The notes beneath the pieces are model-generated. The model did no database searches. It worked only from the letters and a program-made list of their open reading frames with translations, and was not told the DNA's origin. The position numbers were made by a program, and so were the translations under genes. A stretch of DNA of 64,000 bases from Roseibium aggregatum IAM 12614 (GTDB lineage Bacteria; Pseudomonadota; Alphaproteobacteria; Rhizobiales; Stappiaceae). The number at the start of each line of letters is the position of its first letter. Positions within the stretch are counted from its first letter, which is position 1. The stretch is from contig NZ_AAUW01000022.1 in assembly GCF_000168975.1 (NCBI RefSeq), positions 1 to 64,000 on the forward strand, given 5' to 3'. Positions 44,725 to 53,759 of this stretch are shown piece after piece.

Positions 44725-45513
44725 TCAAGACAAGGCGGCAAGAGCTTCTGCGTGCAGGGCGGCGTTGGCCGCGGCGAGAACCTGACCCTCCGAGTGCAGA
44801 CCCAGGCTGTCGCCTTTCCAGTCGGTGATCACGCCTCCCGCACCCTCGATAACCGGAATGAGGGCCATGTAATCGTAGGGATGCAGATTCATTTCGAACA
44901 CCAGATCAATGTGGCCCGAAGCCAACAGGCCGTAGCCGTAGCAGTCGCCCCCGAAGCGGCGCATGGCGACCTTTCGGGAGAGCGTCTCGAACTGGCCGCT
45001 TCCCGCCGCATCGAACGTGTCGGGTGTTGTTGTGTAAAGGATCGCGTCGGCCAACCGGGTCCGGTGGCTCGTGCGGCAGGGCGCGTCATTGAATGTTGAC
45101 GGTTTGCCGCGCAGCCCCGTCCAGCGTTCGCCCGTCGGCGGTATCGAGATGATGCCAAGTTCCGGTGTGCCGTTGCAAAGGCAGGCAATGAGCGTGCCGA
45201 AGGTCGGCATCCCGGAAACGAAACTCTTCGTGCCGTCAATCGGGTCGAGCACCCACAGGTATTGGGCATCCAGACGCGCGTCCTCGTGCTCTTCGCCAAG
45301 GATGCCATGGGCCGGGAACTCTTTGAGGATGCTTTCACGCATTGCTGCCTCGATGGCACGATCAGCCTGCGTGACCGGCGAAAGGTCGGCCTTTTGCTCC
45401 ACGTCCAATGGCTTGCGGAAGTAGGTCATCGCCATGGCGTCGGCCACGTCGGCGAGCCCGTCGGCAAAACGTGCCAGCATCTCCGTCTCGGGCGGCGTCG
45501 TGGAGATTTGCAT
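44725..45513 (-). CDS. Inositol monophosphatase family protein (HisN-like phosphatase)
   Basis: 262 residues from ATG 45513. Metal-binding motifs are complete: GEEHEDARLD, then WVLDPIDGTKSFVSG (DPIDGT), and the C-terminal Asp in LHPYDYMALIPVIEGAGG. The length and FGGDCYGYGLLASGHIDLV fit histidinol-phosphate phosphatase HisN/IMPase relatives. Mg2+-dependent removal of phosphate from a small alcohol or sugar phosphate. Divergent from the ABC importer at 45714, so it may act on the imported compound. Confidence 0.9.
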   Translation of the reverse strand: MQISTTPPETEMLARFADGLADVADAMAMTYFRKPLDVEQKADLSPVTQADRAIEAAMRESILKEFPAHGILGEEHEDARLDAQYLWVLDPIDGTKSFVSGMPTFGTLIACLCNGTPELGIISIPPTGERWTGLRGKPSTFNDAPCRTSHRTRLADAILYTTTPDTFDAAGSGQFETLSRKVAMRRFGGDCYGYGLLASGHIDLVFEMNLHPYDYMALIPVIEGAGGVITDWKGDSLGLHSEGQVLAAANAALHAEALAALS

Positions 45514-45570
45514 GGGTTTTCCTTGTCTGCGGGGAGGCTGCAACAAAGGTCAGCCGGCAAATTAACTCTA

Positions 45571-45608
45571 GACAAAATCCACAAAAATGCAAGACTACAC
45601 AAAAATCC
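45571..45608. repeat. Three ACAAAAATCC-like repeats in the phosphatase/importer divergent promoter
   Basis: ACAAAATCC (45572-45580), ACAAAAATGC (45581-45590) and ACAAAAATCC (45599-45608) lie in the 200-base gap between the divergent genes. Short A-rich direct repeats are typical DeoR/GlpR/SugR-type operators, and a DeoR gene ends the plus-strand operon. Binding is inferred. Confidence 0.5.
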
Positions 45609-45713
45609 CCAAGTCCGTGCACAGAGGGCGCGGCAATGAGAATGGGTCTCGGGAGGATCCGATCCGGGGCAGGCACTGGCACACGAACACGTGGATCAAG
45701 AAGGAGAGACGAC

Positions 45714-46721
45714 ATGAAGACCTGGAGCAAATTCACCTTGGCTTCGCTGTTTGCCGTCGGCATGGCGGCAACAGCCTCCGCGGACGAAATCACCGTCTAC
45801 ACAGCGCTTGAGGAAGAAGAGATCGCGGCCTACGTCGAGGCAGCCAAGAAGGCGATGCCCGAAACCGAGATCAATGTGCTGCGACTGTCCACGGGCAAGC
45901 TCGGCGCGCGTCTTCTGGCCGAAGCGGGGAACCCGCAGGCAGACGTGATCTGGGGATGGGCCGTCAGCGCCATGATGGACCCACAGATCCTGGAGATGCT
46001 GGAACCCTATGCAGCCAAGGGCATCGACGTTCTGCCGGCCTCCTTCCGCGGTGAAGACGGCAAATGGTTTGCTCCGATCGGCTACATGGGCGCGTTCTGC
46101 GTGAACACGGCACGGCTTGAGGAAAAGGGACTTCCGATGCCCAAGAGCTGGAAGGATCTCGAGAACCCGGACTTCAAGGGCGAGATCCTGATGCCGGACC
46201 CGAATTCATCCGGTACCGGCTATCTGCACGTCAACGCGGTTCTGCAAACCATGGGCGAAGAGGCCGGTTGGGCACAGCTCGAAGCCGTCGATCCGAACAT
46301 GGCACAATATACCTCGTCAGGATCCAAGCCCTGCAAATCCGCACGCGTCGGCGAATACACCGTTGGCATCTCGCTGGCATTCACCGCGATGCAGTCCATC
46401 GAGGAAGGCTATCCGTTGGCGATGGTTTTCCCCGAGGAAGGCGTTGGATATGAACTGGAAGCATCCGGCCTGATGGCCAGCTCCGACAACAAGGACGCGG
46501 CAAAGGCCTTCCTCGACTGGACAATGTCGGACGAGGCAATCGGCCTCTACCAGCAGTACAAGGCGCTGATCACGGTTCCGGGTGTCGATGCCTCGCAAGC
46601 GGCTGAAAAAGCGGGCCTGCCAGCTGATATTGCGACTGTCCTTGCGGAAATCGATTTCGTCACTGCGGCCAAGAACCAGACGGCCGTGAAGGAAACCTGG
46701 AAAGAAAAGCTGGGCCGCTGA
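45714..46721 (+). CDS. ABC transporter substrate-binding protein, 2-aminoethylphosphonate-binding type (PhnS2/AepX-like)
   Basis: 335 residues from ATG 45714 behind AAGGAGAG. Signal peptide of about 23 residues ends TASA-DE. The mature protein has ITVYTALEEEEIAAY, VLRLSTGKLGARLLAEAGNP, QADVIWGWAVSAMMD, PNSSGTGYLHVNAVLQTMGE and YTSSGSKPCKSARVGEYTVG. These elements are, from memory, characteristic of the 2-aminoethylphosphonate-binding subfamily (STG and SGSKPC contact the phosphonate). A phosphate ester ligand is equally possible given the adjacent phosphatase. Followed by a hairpin. Confidence 0.8.
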   Translation: MKTWSKFTLASLFAVGMAATASADEITVYTALEEEEIAAYVEAAKKAMPETEINVLRLSTGKLGARLLAEAGNPQADVIWGWAVSAMMDPQILEMLEPYAAKGIDVLPASFRGEDGKWFAPIGYMGAFCVNTARLEEKGLPMPKSWKDLENPDFKGEILMPDPNSSGTGYLHVNAVLQTMGEEAGWAQLEAVDPNMAQYTSSGSKPCKSARVGEYTVGISLAFTAMQSIEEGYPLAMVFPEEGVGYELEASGLMASSDNKDAAKAFLDWTMSDEAIGLYQQYKALITVPGVDASQAAEKAGLPADIATVLAEIDFVTAAKNQTAVKETWKEKLGR

Positions 46722-46729
46722 TCGTGCCC

Positions 46730-46749
46730 GCGGCAGTTCCGGCTGCCGC
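46730..46749 (+). promoter_or_regulatory. Hairpin after the binding-protein gene
   Basis: GCGGCAG (46730-46736), loop TTCCGG, CTGCCGC (46743-46749). It lies 9 bases after the binding-protein stop and 60 before the ATPase start. Probably sets a higher level of binding-protein mRNA than transporter mRNA. Confidence 0.6.
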
Positions 46750-46809
46750 CAGAAGCGCGCGGGACTTCACTGGAGACCCGCGCACCTTTGACAGGAGACC
46801 TGATCCGCC

Positions 46810-47850
46810 GTGTATCTGACTGTCCGCAACGCCACCAAGACCTTCGGGTCCTTCAAAGCGCTCGACAACGTCTCGATCGAGATCGATCGACGGGAATTCG
46901 TTTGCCTGCTGGGTCCGTCCGGCTGCGGGAAGACGACGCTCCTGCGGCTGATCGCAGGGCTGACGGAGCTGAACAGCGGTGAAATCCTTCTGGAGGGGAC
47001 GGCGCTTTCAAACCTTCCCGCACGCAAGCGGGGCTTCGGGATCGTGTTCCAGTCCTACTCGCTCTTTCCCAACATGACAGTGGCCGAAAATATCGGTTAC
47101 GGGCAGAAGATCCGTGGCACGCCGCGGTCGGAGATTTCACGGCGTGTGACTGAGCTTCTGGAGCTGGTGAAGCTGCCGCAAGTCGCTGGCAAGTTCCCCG
47201 GTCAGCTGTCCGGCGGACAGCAGCAGCGGATCGCGTTGGCACGGGCAATCGCCGTCGACCCGCGCGTCTTGCTGCTGGACGAACCGCTTTCGGCGCTGGA
47301 CGCGAAGGTCCGAGCCGAACTGCGAGATGAAATCCGCCATGTTCAGCGTTCGCTCGGCATTCCAACCCTGATGGTGACACACGATCAGGAAGAGGCGCTG
47401 GCGCTGGCGGACAAGATCATCTGCATGAACCATGGCGTCGTGGTGCAGGCCGGCACACCGGAAGATCTCTACCACCGACCGGCGACGCGCTTTGTGGCGG
47501 ACTTCATGGGGATCAGCAATCTCGTCTCTGCCGACCCGATCCGGCGTGAATTCCCGGATCTGATGGCAAAGTGGCCGGGGGGAGCGGGAGCGGAGCATGT
47601 TGCCTGCATTCGCCCGGAACAGATCGGTCTGACCCCGGCACAGGACGGCAACGCCACCGTGCGCAGCATCAGTTTCCTTGGCAATCTCAGACGGCTCGAG
47701 GTCGACAGCGCGATCGGCCCGCTGGTCGTCGAGACTCATGGGTACAATTCCTGTCACGAGGGCGAACGCGTGAACCTGAGCATTCCGCCGGAAGCCTGCA
47801 CCTGGGTGGCTGACGACCTGGCCCACCAGCCTGCCGAGACCGCCGCATGA
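46810..47850 (+). CDS. ABC transporter ATP-binding protein (PotA/FbpC-type, PhnT-like)
   Basis: 346 residues from GTG 46810 with AGGAGA about 15 bases upstream. Walker A GPSGCGKTTLLRLIAG, signature QLSGGQQQRIALARAI, Walker B VLLLDEPLSALD, switch His in LMVTHDQEEALALAD. After residue 240 or so a TOBE-like domain includes CIRPEQIGLTPA. Energises the fused permease encoded with an ATGA overlap downstream. Confidence 0.92.
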   Translation: MYLTVRNATKTFGSFKALDNVSIEIDRREFVCLLGPSGCGKTTLLRLIAGLTELNSGEILLEGTALSNLPARKRGFGIVFQSYSLFPNMTVAENIGYGQKIRGTPRSEISRRVTELLELVKLPQVAGKFPGQLSGGQQQRIALARAIAVDPRVLLLDEPLSALDAKVRAELRDEIRHVQRSLGIPTLMVTHDQEEALALADKIICMNHGVVVQAGTPEDLYHRPATRFVADFMGISNLVSADPIRREFPDLMAKWPGGAGAEHVACIRPEQIGLTPAQDGNATVRSISFLGNLRRLEVDSAIGPLVVETHGYNSCHEGERVNLSIPPEACTWVADDLAHQPAETAA

Positions 47851-49529
47851 GCGGTGTGGAAAAGATGACCACGCCTGCACGCAGACAGCTGGATGCGGAC
47901 CGGCTGCTGACGCTTGTTTGCGTTGGGCTGCCGCTGCTTGGGCTCGTCCTCTTCTTTCTCTACCCGATGGTGATCGTGTTCCTGCGTTCCCTGACGGTTG
48001 ACGATGGTTACGGGCTTGCAAACTACACGCGGGTTCTGGGATCGACGGGGTTCTGGCGTGCGACCGAACATTCCCTGATCATGGGAGCTGCCACGACAGT
48101 CCTCAGCGTCTTCCTGGGTTTCATCATCGCTCATGGGCTCTATCGCTGCGCTTTCCGGGGCAAGTGGCTGATCCGCGGCGTGATTGTCCTGCCGCTTCTC
48201 GCCCCTTCCCTTGTGCAGGCGCTCGGCCTGATTTTCCTTCTGGGGCGCAACGGCGTCATCAGCCGCGCCCTTGGTGTCGAAATCGAAATCTACGGCTTCT
48301 GGGGACTGCTGATCGCCAACACTCTTTACGCTCTGCCGCAGGCGGTGATGATTATCGGTGCGGCGCTGGTCCTGCTGGATGCACGCGTCTACGAAGCAGC
48401 GGAAGTCATGGGCGCTTCGCCGTCACGCCAGTTTCGCGATCTGACGCTGCCCGCGGCGCGCTTCGGGATTCTGAACGCGGCTTTCGTCTGCTTCACGATC
48501 ACGATCACCGATTTCGGCAACGCGGCGGTGATCGGCGGGGACTACTCGGTTCTGGCGACCGAAATCTACTCCCAGGTGGTCGGGCAGCGGAACTTCAACA
48601 TGGGTGCCGTCGTCGGCATCATGCTGTTGTTGCCGACGGTGGTTTCCTATGCCATCGAGCGGCAGGCGATGAAACGTCAGCAGGTCGGGCAGATGGCTGG
48701 CCAGGTGCCGTATCGGTCATCTTTTGCGCCCGTGCGCGACCCGGTCATGGCGTCCCTGTCGCTTTTGGTCTGCGCCGGGATCGTCGCGGTAATCGGCATC
48801 GTCGTCTATGCAAGCTTTGTCACCCTGTGGCCCTACAACATGACGCTGTCGTTCAAGCACTACGACATCACTCTGGCCGGGGGGTATTCCTCGCTCTGGA
48901 TGACCATCGTGATATCGCTCATGGCGGCGTCGGGAGGCACGCTTGCCGTCTTCCTCCTGTGCCTTGGACTGCGCCGCCTGCCGCGCAGTGCGGCCCAGCC
49001 CATCCAGATGCTCGCCGCCATGCCGGCCGCAGTCCCCGGGATGGTCCTGGGTCTCGCCTATATCCTGACTTTCAATTCAACGGCGACACCGCTCTACCTG
49101 CTTTACGGGACGGCCGCTCTCATCGCGATCATCAACTTCTACCACTACCATACGCAGGGTTTTCTGACGGTGATGACCGGTTTTCGCCAGTTGCCCCGGG
49201 CGCTCGAGGAAGCGGCCGACAGCCTTGGGGCCGGAATGGCACGGACGGCCGTCGATATCATCGCGCCGTTCATCGCTCCCATGCTTGTCTCGGTGTTCTT
49301 TTTCCTCTTCATGCGATCCATGGTAACCCTGTCGGCGGTTGTCTTCCTCACCACGCCCGATCTGAGCGTTGCGGCGGTCACCATCATGCGGCTGGACGAT
49401 GCCGGTCTGACGTCACAGGCGGCTGCCTTTTCCACCTGCGTGATGGCTGTCGTCAGCGTCGCGCTTTTGAGTATGAAGGGAACGCTTGAGTTGATGGGAC
49501 GGCGCAACCGGATCAAGAGGCCGGTCTGA
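47847..49529 (+). CDS. ABC transporter permease, fused double-domain type (FbpB/PhnU2-like)
   Basis: 560 residues with two binding-protein-dependent permease modules, about 12 membrane segments. The EAA loops are YEAAEVMGASPSRQFRDLTL (module 1) and LEEAADSLGAGMARTAVDII (module 2). The length matches the large aminoethylphosphonate-type and ferric-type permeases. ATG 47847 overlaps the ATPase stop. Its own stop overlaps the DeoR start, so all four genes are coupled. Confidence 0.9.
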   Translation: MSGVEKMTTPARRQLDADRLLTLVCVGLPLLGLVLFFLYPMVIVFLRSLTVDDGYGLANYTRVLGSTGFWRATEHSLIMGAATTVLSVFLGFIIAHGLYRCAFRGKWLIRGVIVLPLLAPSLVQALGLIFLLGRNGVISRALGVEIEIYGFWGLLIANTLYALPQAVMIIGAALVLLDARVYEAAEVMGASPSRQFRDLTLPAARFGILNAAFVCFTITITDFGNAAVIGGDYSVLATEIYSQVVGQRNFNMGAVVGIMLLLPTVVSYAIERQAMKRQQVGQMAGQVPYRSSFAPVRDPVMASLSLLVCAGIVAVIGIVVYASFVTLWPYNMTLSFKHYDITLAGGYSSLWMTIVISLMAASGGTLAVFLLCLGLRRLPRSAAQPIQMLAAMPAAVPGMVLGLAYILTFNSTATPLYLLYGTAALIAIINFYHYHTQGFLTVMTGFRQLPRALEEAADSLGAGMARTAVDIIAPFIAPMLVSVFFFLFMRSMVTLSAVVFLTTPDLSVAAVTIMRLDDAGLTSQAAAFSTCVMAVVSVALLSMKGTLELMGRRNRIKRPV

Positions 49530-50281
49530 TGTGGGCAAAGGAACGTCACCGGCTCATTCTCTCGATGCTGGGCGCGAAGCAGCAGGTGAGCGCCAACGAC
49601 CTGGCGCAGATGCTGAACGTCTCTCGCGAGACGGTGCGCCGCGATCTGCTGGACCTGGAGGAGGCCGGACAGGTCAACCGCGTGCATGGCGGGGCGGTCC
49701 TGCCTGATCCGCGTTCTGAGGAGCCTTTCCGCCAGCGGATGACAACGCAGATCCGGGCAAAGTCGGAGATTGCCCGCAAGGCCGCCGGTCTGATCCAGCC
49801 CGGCCAGACCATCTTTGTGGACGCGGGCACGACGACGGCGCTGTTCGCCCGCGAACTGGCGAAACTGTCGGGCCTGTCAGTGATCACCAATTCCCTGGAT
49901 ATCGCCACCACGCTGCAGGGAGCCGGCAAGGAAGTGCTGCTGCTCGGCGGACGGATGGCCGCCGACGTGCCGGCAACGGTCGGTGAACTGACCCTGTCCG
50001 AGATCCGCCGTTTTCGTGTCGACCTGTGCTTCTCCGCCCCGGTTGCGGTGCATCCGGCAAGAGGCGCCTTTTTCTACGACCTGCAGGAAGCCGAAATCGC
50101 TATCGCCATGGCGGCACAAGCGCTGCAGACGGTCATTCTGGCCGACCAGAGCAAACTTGGCAAAACCAGCAGGGTTCAGTCCTGGGAAGCTGGAGAGATC
50201 GGCAGGCTGGTGACAAACACGGCGGTAGATGAAGAGCAGTTAGCGGCCTTCCGTCAAGCCGGCGTAGATGTCGTGGCCTGA
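49529..50281 (+). CDS. DeoR family transcriptional regulator
   Basis: 250 residues. N-terminal HTH VSANDLAQMLNVSRETVRRD with the DeoR motif VHGGAVLPDPRSEEPFRQRM, then the sugar-phosphate sensor domain (VDAGTTTALFARELAKLSGL, VITNSLDIATTL, LLLGGRMAADVPATVGEL, and ADQSKLGK). DeoR sensors bind phosphorylated sugars or polyols, which supports a phosphorylated substrate for the adjoining importer. Co-transcribed with the importer. Confidence 0.92.
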   Translation: MWAKERHRLILSMLGAKQQVSANDLAQMLNVSRETVRRDLLDLEEAGQVNRVHGGAVLPDPRSEEPFRQRMTTQIRAKSEIARKAAGLIQPGQTIFVDAGTTTALFARELAKLSGLSVITNSLDIATTLQGAGKEVLLLGGRMAADVPATVGELTLSEIRRFRVDLCFSAPVAVHPARGAFFYDLQEAEIAIAMAAQALQTVILADQSKLGKTSRVQSWEAGEIGRLVTNTAVDEEQLAAFRQAGVDVVA

Positions 50282-50599
50282 CAAACGGAAGACGCTCACC
50301 AGCGGCGCCGCGCTGGATGCGGTGCCATAATTGCTGCCGCAGTGCATTCCAGGTGCGTGGCCTTCCGCTTTATCCGCTGCGGTTTCTCAGGTGCGAGGGA
50401 TCGGGCAGAGACCTGTCAAAAACGCGGCCTGGACGGTCTCGCGAACCCGACGATCTCTGCAAACGATTAAACGCCTAGGCGAGCTTGGTAAGATCCGATT
50501 GTCGGTGGCTGGCGTTCTTGCGTGGCGCGACGAACGGCCGCCATACCCGGACAGTGTATCAATTCGGCAAAATCTTCAGCGTCAGACAGACGTTTCGTC
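50282..50599. other. 318-base gap between convergent operons, no gene seen
   Basis: No recognisable protein, RNA or strong terminator. Frames that are open here lack homology and overlap the deaminase gene in antisense. Confidence 0.5.
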
Positions 50600-51076
50600 T
50601 CAACTCCGTCGGGCAGTGATTGGAGTAGTGAGTGAAAGGTGAATGCCGGCTTCTTTTAGTAGGATTTCTGAAACATCGAAGCTGTGGTCCAACTTGCCGT
50701 CCTGCGATGGCTTTGGCGGACATTCGACACAGGAAAGCCCGCTCTGAATAATCGCCCTTGCGCAATCGGCACATGGAAACCGGTTGACGTAGAGGGTGCA
50801 GCCGGCAAGCGCCGCGCCGGCACGGGCCGCGTTATAGATCGCATTGCGTTCGGCGTGTTCCACCCAGAAGAACTTTTCGCCGCTCGGACGGTCGAGACGG
50901 GTTTCGTCCGTTCCGGAGACACCCCGCGGCAGGCCGTTATAGCCTGTCGCGCGGATTTCCTGACCAGGCCCGACAATAACGGCGCCCACCTTGAAGTCTC
51001 GATCTTCCGACCATTGTGCGATGTGATCGCACAGGCCGAGAAACCGGTCGCGCCATTTGCCGGAATTCCTGCTCAT
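50600..51076 (-). CDS. dCMP/cytidine deaminase family protein (ComEB-like)
   Basis: 158 residues from ATG 51076. Zinc and catalytic motifs: HAERNAIYNAARAG (His-Ala-Glu) and FPCADCARAIIQSG (Pro-Cys-x-x-Cys). The insertion TGYNGLPRGVSGTDETRLD is typical of deoxycytidylate deaminases. It lies only 10 bases after the aldehyde dehydrogenase in a catabolic operon rather than among nucleotide genes. It may therefore deaminate a pathway intermediate instead of dCMP. Last gene of the ten-gene operon. Confidence 0.85.
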   Translation of the reverse strand: MSRNSGKWRDRFLGLCDHIAQWSEDRDFKVGAVIVGPGQEIRATGYNGLPRGVSGTDETRLDRPSGEKFFWVEHAERNAIYNAARAGAALAGCTLYVNRFPCADCARAIIQSGLSCVECPPKPSQDGKLDHSFDVSEILLKEAGIHLSLTTPITARRS

Positions 51077-51086
51077 TGTGCTTCTC

Positions 51087-52523
51087 CTAGCCTGCAAACA
51101 TGTAGCTGGTCTTGACCGTGGTGAAGAACTCTGCCGCGTAGCGGCCCTGTTCGCGCGGTCCGAAGGACGATCCCCTAGTGCCCCCGAAAGGAACGTGAAA
51201 ATCGACACCGGCAGTCGGCAGGTTCACCATCACCATACCGGCCCTGACGCGTCGCTTGAAGTCGCGGGCGTGCTTCAGACTTGTGGTGCAGATACCGGCT
51301 GACAGGCCGAATTCGGTATCGTTTGCGACGGTAATGGCTTCCTCGAAGTCTGCCACCTTGATGACGGATCCGCAGGGACCGAAAATCTCTTCCCGGTTGA
51401 TGCGCATGGAGTTGATCGTCTCGAGAAACAGGGCCGGAGCCTGAAAGGTGCCGGGCACGTCAAGTTCGAGACGCTTTCCACCAATCACCTTTGCGCCTTC
51501 CTTGCGGGCAAGATCCACATAGGCAAGGTTGGAGGAGAGCTGTTTCTCGTCGACCACCGGTCCGATCTGTGTTGCCGGGTCCAGCGCATCCCCCACCTTC
51601 AGGGCCAGCATCGCTGCTTGCAGCTTCTCAACGAAAGCATCGTGAATGCCTGCTTGCACGATCATGCGCGAGGACGCTGTGCAGCGCTGGCCGGTGGAAA
51701 AGAACGTCCCGTTCAGGCACGCGGAGACGGCGACATCCAGATCGGCATCATCCAGCACCACCATCGGGTTCTTGCCGCCCATTTCAAGCTGGCATTTGCG
51801 TTTCAGCCGTCCGCACACCTCGGCGATATGACTGCCCGTGGCAACGGACCCAGTGAAGGAAACCGCATCGACATCCGGATGGGTGACGATGGCCTCGCCA
51901 ACGACGGAGCCGCGACCCATCACCAGATTGAAGACACCGGGCGGGCAGCCGCATTCATCCAGAAGGCCGGCAATGACATGAGCGCAGCCAGGCGTCAGAT
52001 CCGCCGGTTTCAGGACAACGCAGTTGCCATAGGCCAGCGCAGGCGCTGTCTTCCAGGCGGGAATGGCGATGGGAAAGTTCCAGGGGGTGATCAGGCCGAT
52101 CACGCCCACAGGCTCACGCGTGACTTCAACGTCGATATCCGGCCGCACGGAGGCCTGCAGATCGCCGGTCACGCGCAGCGCTTCGCCGGCAAAGAACTTG
52201 AAAACCTGGGCGGCGCGCGTGGTTTCGCCGATGCCTTCCGCAAGTGTCTTGCCTTCCTCGCGCGACAACAGGCGGCCGTAATCCTCTGCCCGTTCCGCCA
52301 GCTTTCGCCCAACCGCTTCCAGGAGATCATGCCGGGCCTGCGGCGTTGCCGCTGCCCAGCCAGGCGCAGCCTTGCGCGCTGCCGCGACGGCGGCATCGAC
52401 ATCGTCAACGCTTCCCTGGGCATAAAGGCCGACAACCTCATCGGTATTCGAAGGATTGCGGTTTTCGGAGTAGGTGTTGGAAGGCAGCCATTTGCCGCCG
52501 ATCAGATTGTCGTGCTTTGTCAT
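51087..52523 (-). CDS. NAD(P)-dependent aldehyde dehydrogenase (2-oxoglutarate semialdehyde dehydrogenase-like)
   Basis: 478 residues from ATG 52523. Catalytic Cys in TGQRCTASSRMIV, general-base Glu in CQLEMGGKNPMVV, cofactor loop FTGSVATGSHIAE, PWNFPIAIPAWKTAPALAYG. Similar proteins oxidise 2-oxoglutarate semialdehyde after a DHDPS-family dehydratase, and the DHDPS homologue is encoded 14 bases upstream. That pairing suggests the pathway ends in 2-oxoglutarate or a related acid. Confidence 0.9.
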   Translation of the reverse strand: MTKHDNLIGGKWLPSNTYSENRNPSNTDEVVGLYAQGSVDDVDAAVAAARKAAPGWAAATPQARHDLLEAVGRKLAERAEDYGRLLSREEGKTLAEGIGETTRAAQVFKFFAGEALRVTGDLQASVRPDIDVEVTREPVGVIGLITPWNFPIAIPAWKTAPALAYGNCVVLKPADLTPGCAHVIAGLLDECGCPPGVFNLVMGRGSVVGEAIVTHPDVDAVSFTGSVATGSHIAEVCGRLKRKCQLEMGGKNPMVVLDDADLDVAVSACLNGTFFSTGQRCTASSRMIVQAGIHDAFVEKLQAAMLALKVGDALDPATQIGPVVDEKQLSSNLAYVDLARKEGAKVIGGKRLELDVPGTFQAPALFLETINSMRINREEIFGPCGSVIKVADFEEAITVANDTEFGLSAGICTTSLKHARDFKRRVRAGMVMVNLPTAGVDFHVPFGGTRGSSFGPREQGRYAAEFFTTVKTSYMFAG

Positions 52524-52537
52524 TGGAAATTCCGGTT

Positions 52538-53401
52538 TCAAAGGGTTTGGGCAATGCGGTCGAGAGACCCGCATGCGGCAGCGTCCAGATGTTGAAAGGG
52601 AGGCAGGACACGGTTCCAGGCACTTTCAGCCGCGCGCCGGCCAACAAGATATTTGACCGCCGGGACCAGCGGGTGGGCAGCGATGTCTGCCCGGATGCCA
52701 GCAACCCGGCTGGCCAGTGCCTTGTCTGTGTGGTCCTGCAGAAGCCGCGCGCAAAGGGGAGCGCTGATGTTCACGGTGGCGGAAATACAGCCTGCGAACC
52801 CGGTGCTGGGCCCCTCCGCGAGCGCCGTTTCCGAACTCGGGAACACCTTCAGGTCAGGCAGTCTCCGGACAAGCTCCCGGCAATAGTCGAGATCGCCGGA
52901 GGAATCCTTGATGCCCGTGAACCGTTTCGGATGGGCCTTTGCCAGACGCTCGACGACATCAGCGGGTATCTTCAGCCCCGTCATCTGCGGGAAATTATAG
53001 AAATAGATTTCGATTGGTGTCTCGCCGAGTGCCTGGTCCAGCGCTTCGTACCAGGCAACCAGTCCATCCTCGCTGACGGGCTTGTAGTAGAAGGGCGGCA
53101 GGACCAGCGCGACGCCGTAGCCCATGTCGGCGGCCGCGCGCGTGAGGTCCAGCGTGTCGTCAAGTGACGTCAGGCCCGTGCCAACCATCAGCCGGCTTGT
53201 GTCAAAGGCGTCTGCTGCCCAGGCCATCACCTTCTTGCGGTGGGCCAGACCGAGAGAATTCGCTTCACCGGTCGTTCCCAGGATATTCAGCGCATCGCAC
53301 CCGTTGGCCAGCGCCCAGGTGCAATGTTCCAGAAAGACGTCTTTCACCGGAGCGCCTTGCGCATCCAGCGGTGTCGGCACCGCCGCAACTATCCCCTTCA
53401 T
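52538..53401 (-). CDS. Dihydrodipicolinate synthase family lyase
   Basis: 287 residues, ATG 53401 overlapping the ferredoxin stop. TIM-barrel class I aldolase: GTTGEANSL (substrate carboxylate), Tyr in IYFYNFPQMTG, Schiff-base Lys in FTGIKDSSGDLDYC, C-terminal helices shorter than in DapA. The family includes 2-keto acid aldolases, KDG dehydratase and hydroxyproline-derived deaminases. Combined with the aldehyde dehydrogenase a dehydratase/deaminase or aldolase role is plausible; DapA itself is unlikely in this context. Confidence 0.9.
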   Translation of the reverse strand: MKGIVAAVPTPLDAQGAPVKDVFLEHCTWALANGCDALNILGTTGEANSLGLAHRKKVMAWAADAFDTSRLMVGTGLTSLDDTLDLTRAAADMGYGVALVLPPFYYKPVSEDGLVAWYEALDQALGETPIEIYFYNFPQMTGLKIPADVVERLAKAHPKRFTGIKDSSGDLDYCRELVRRLPDLKVFPSSETALAEGPSTGFAGCISATVNISAPLCARLLQDHTDKALASRVAGIRADIAAHPLVPAVKYLVGRRAAESAWNRVLPPFQHLDAAACGSLDRIAQTL

Positions 53402-53745
53402 GTCGTCTGTTCCTCGAAATCGCGTTTGAAAAAATCCCGCACTGCAGGGTGGTCCCGGAAAGGCGTGTCGCCCCTGGTCCAGCCGCCTGGCGAGACCAGT
53501 CCTCCGTCCGGGCCCTGGAATACGTCCTTGTTGATCTCGACGAACGCCCGGTCCGCACCGGTCACCTCGTCGTCGTAGCGGATCGCGTCGACAGGGCAGA
53601 TGCTCTCGCACATGCCGCATTCGATGCATTCTTCGGGGTGGATGTAGAACATCCGCTCGCCTTCATAGATGCAGTCAACCGGACAGGACGTGGTGCAGAT
53701 CCCGTCCTTCACATCAATGCATTCGCTCTTGATGATCAGCGCCAT
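53398..53745 (-). CDS. 7Fe-type ferredoxin ([3Fe-4S][4Fe-4S])
   Basis: 115 residues. N-terminal cluster cysteines Cys9, Cys17, Cys21 and Cys25 (SECIDVKDGICTTSCPVDC), lacking the CxxC pair of 8Fe ferredoxins. C-terminal CIECGMCESICPVD is a normal [4Fe-4S] motif. This pattern resembles seven-iron ferredoxins of actinobacteria and Thermus. A C-terminal extension (GGLVSPGGWTRGDTPFRDHP) exceeds the usual length. Likely electron carrier for a redox enzyme of the operon, such as the FAD oxidoreductase. Confidence 0.9.
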   Translation of the reverse strand: MALIIKSECIDVKDGICTTSCPVDCIYEGERMFYIHPEECIECGMCESICPVDAIRYDDEVTGADRAFVEINKDVFQGPDGGLVSPGGWTRGDTPFRDHPAVRDFFKRDFEEQTT

Positions 53746-53759
53746 CTTGATCTCTCAAC

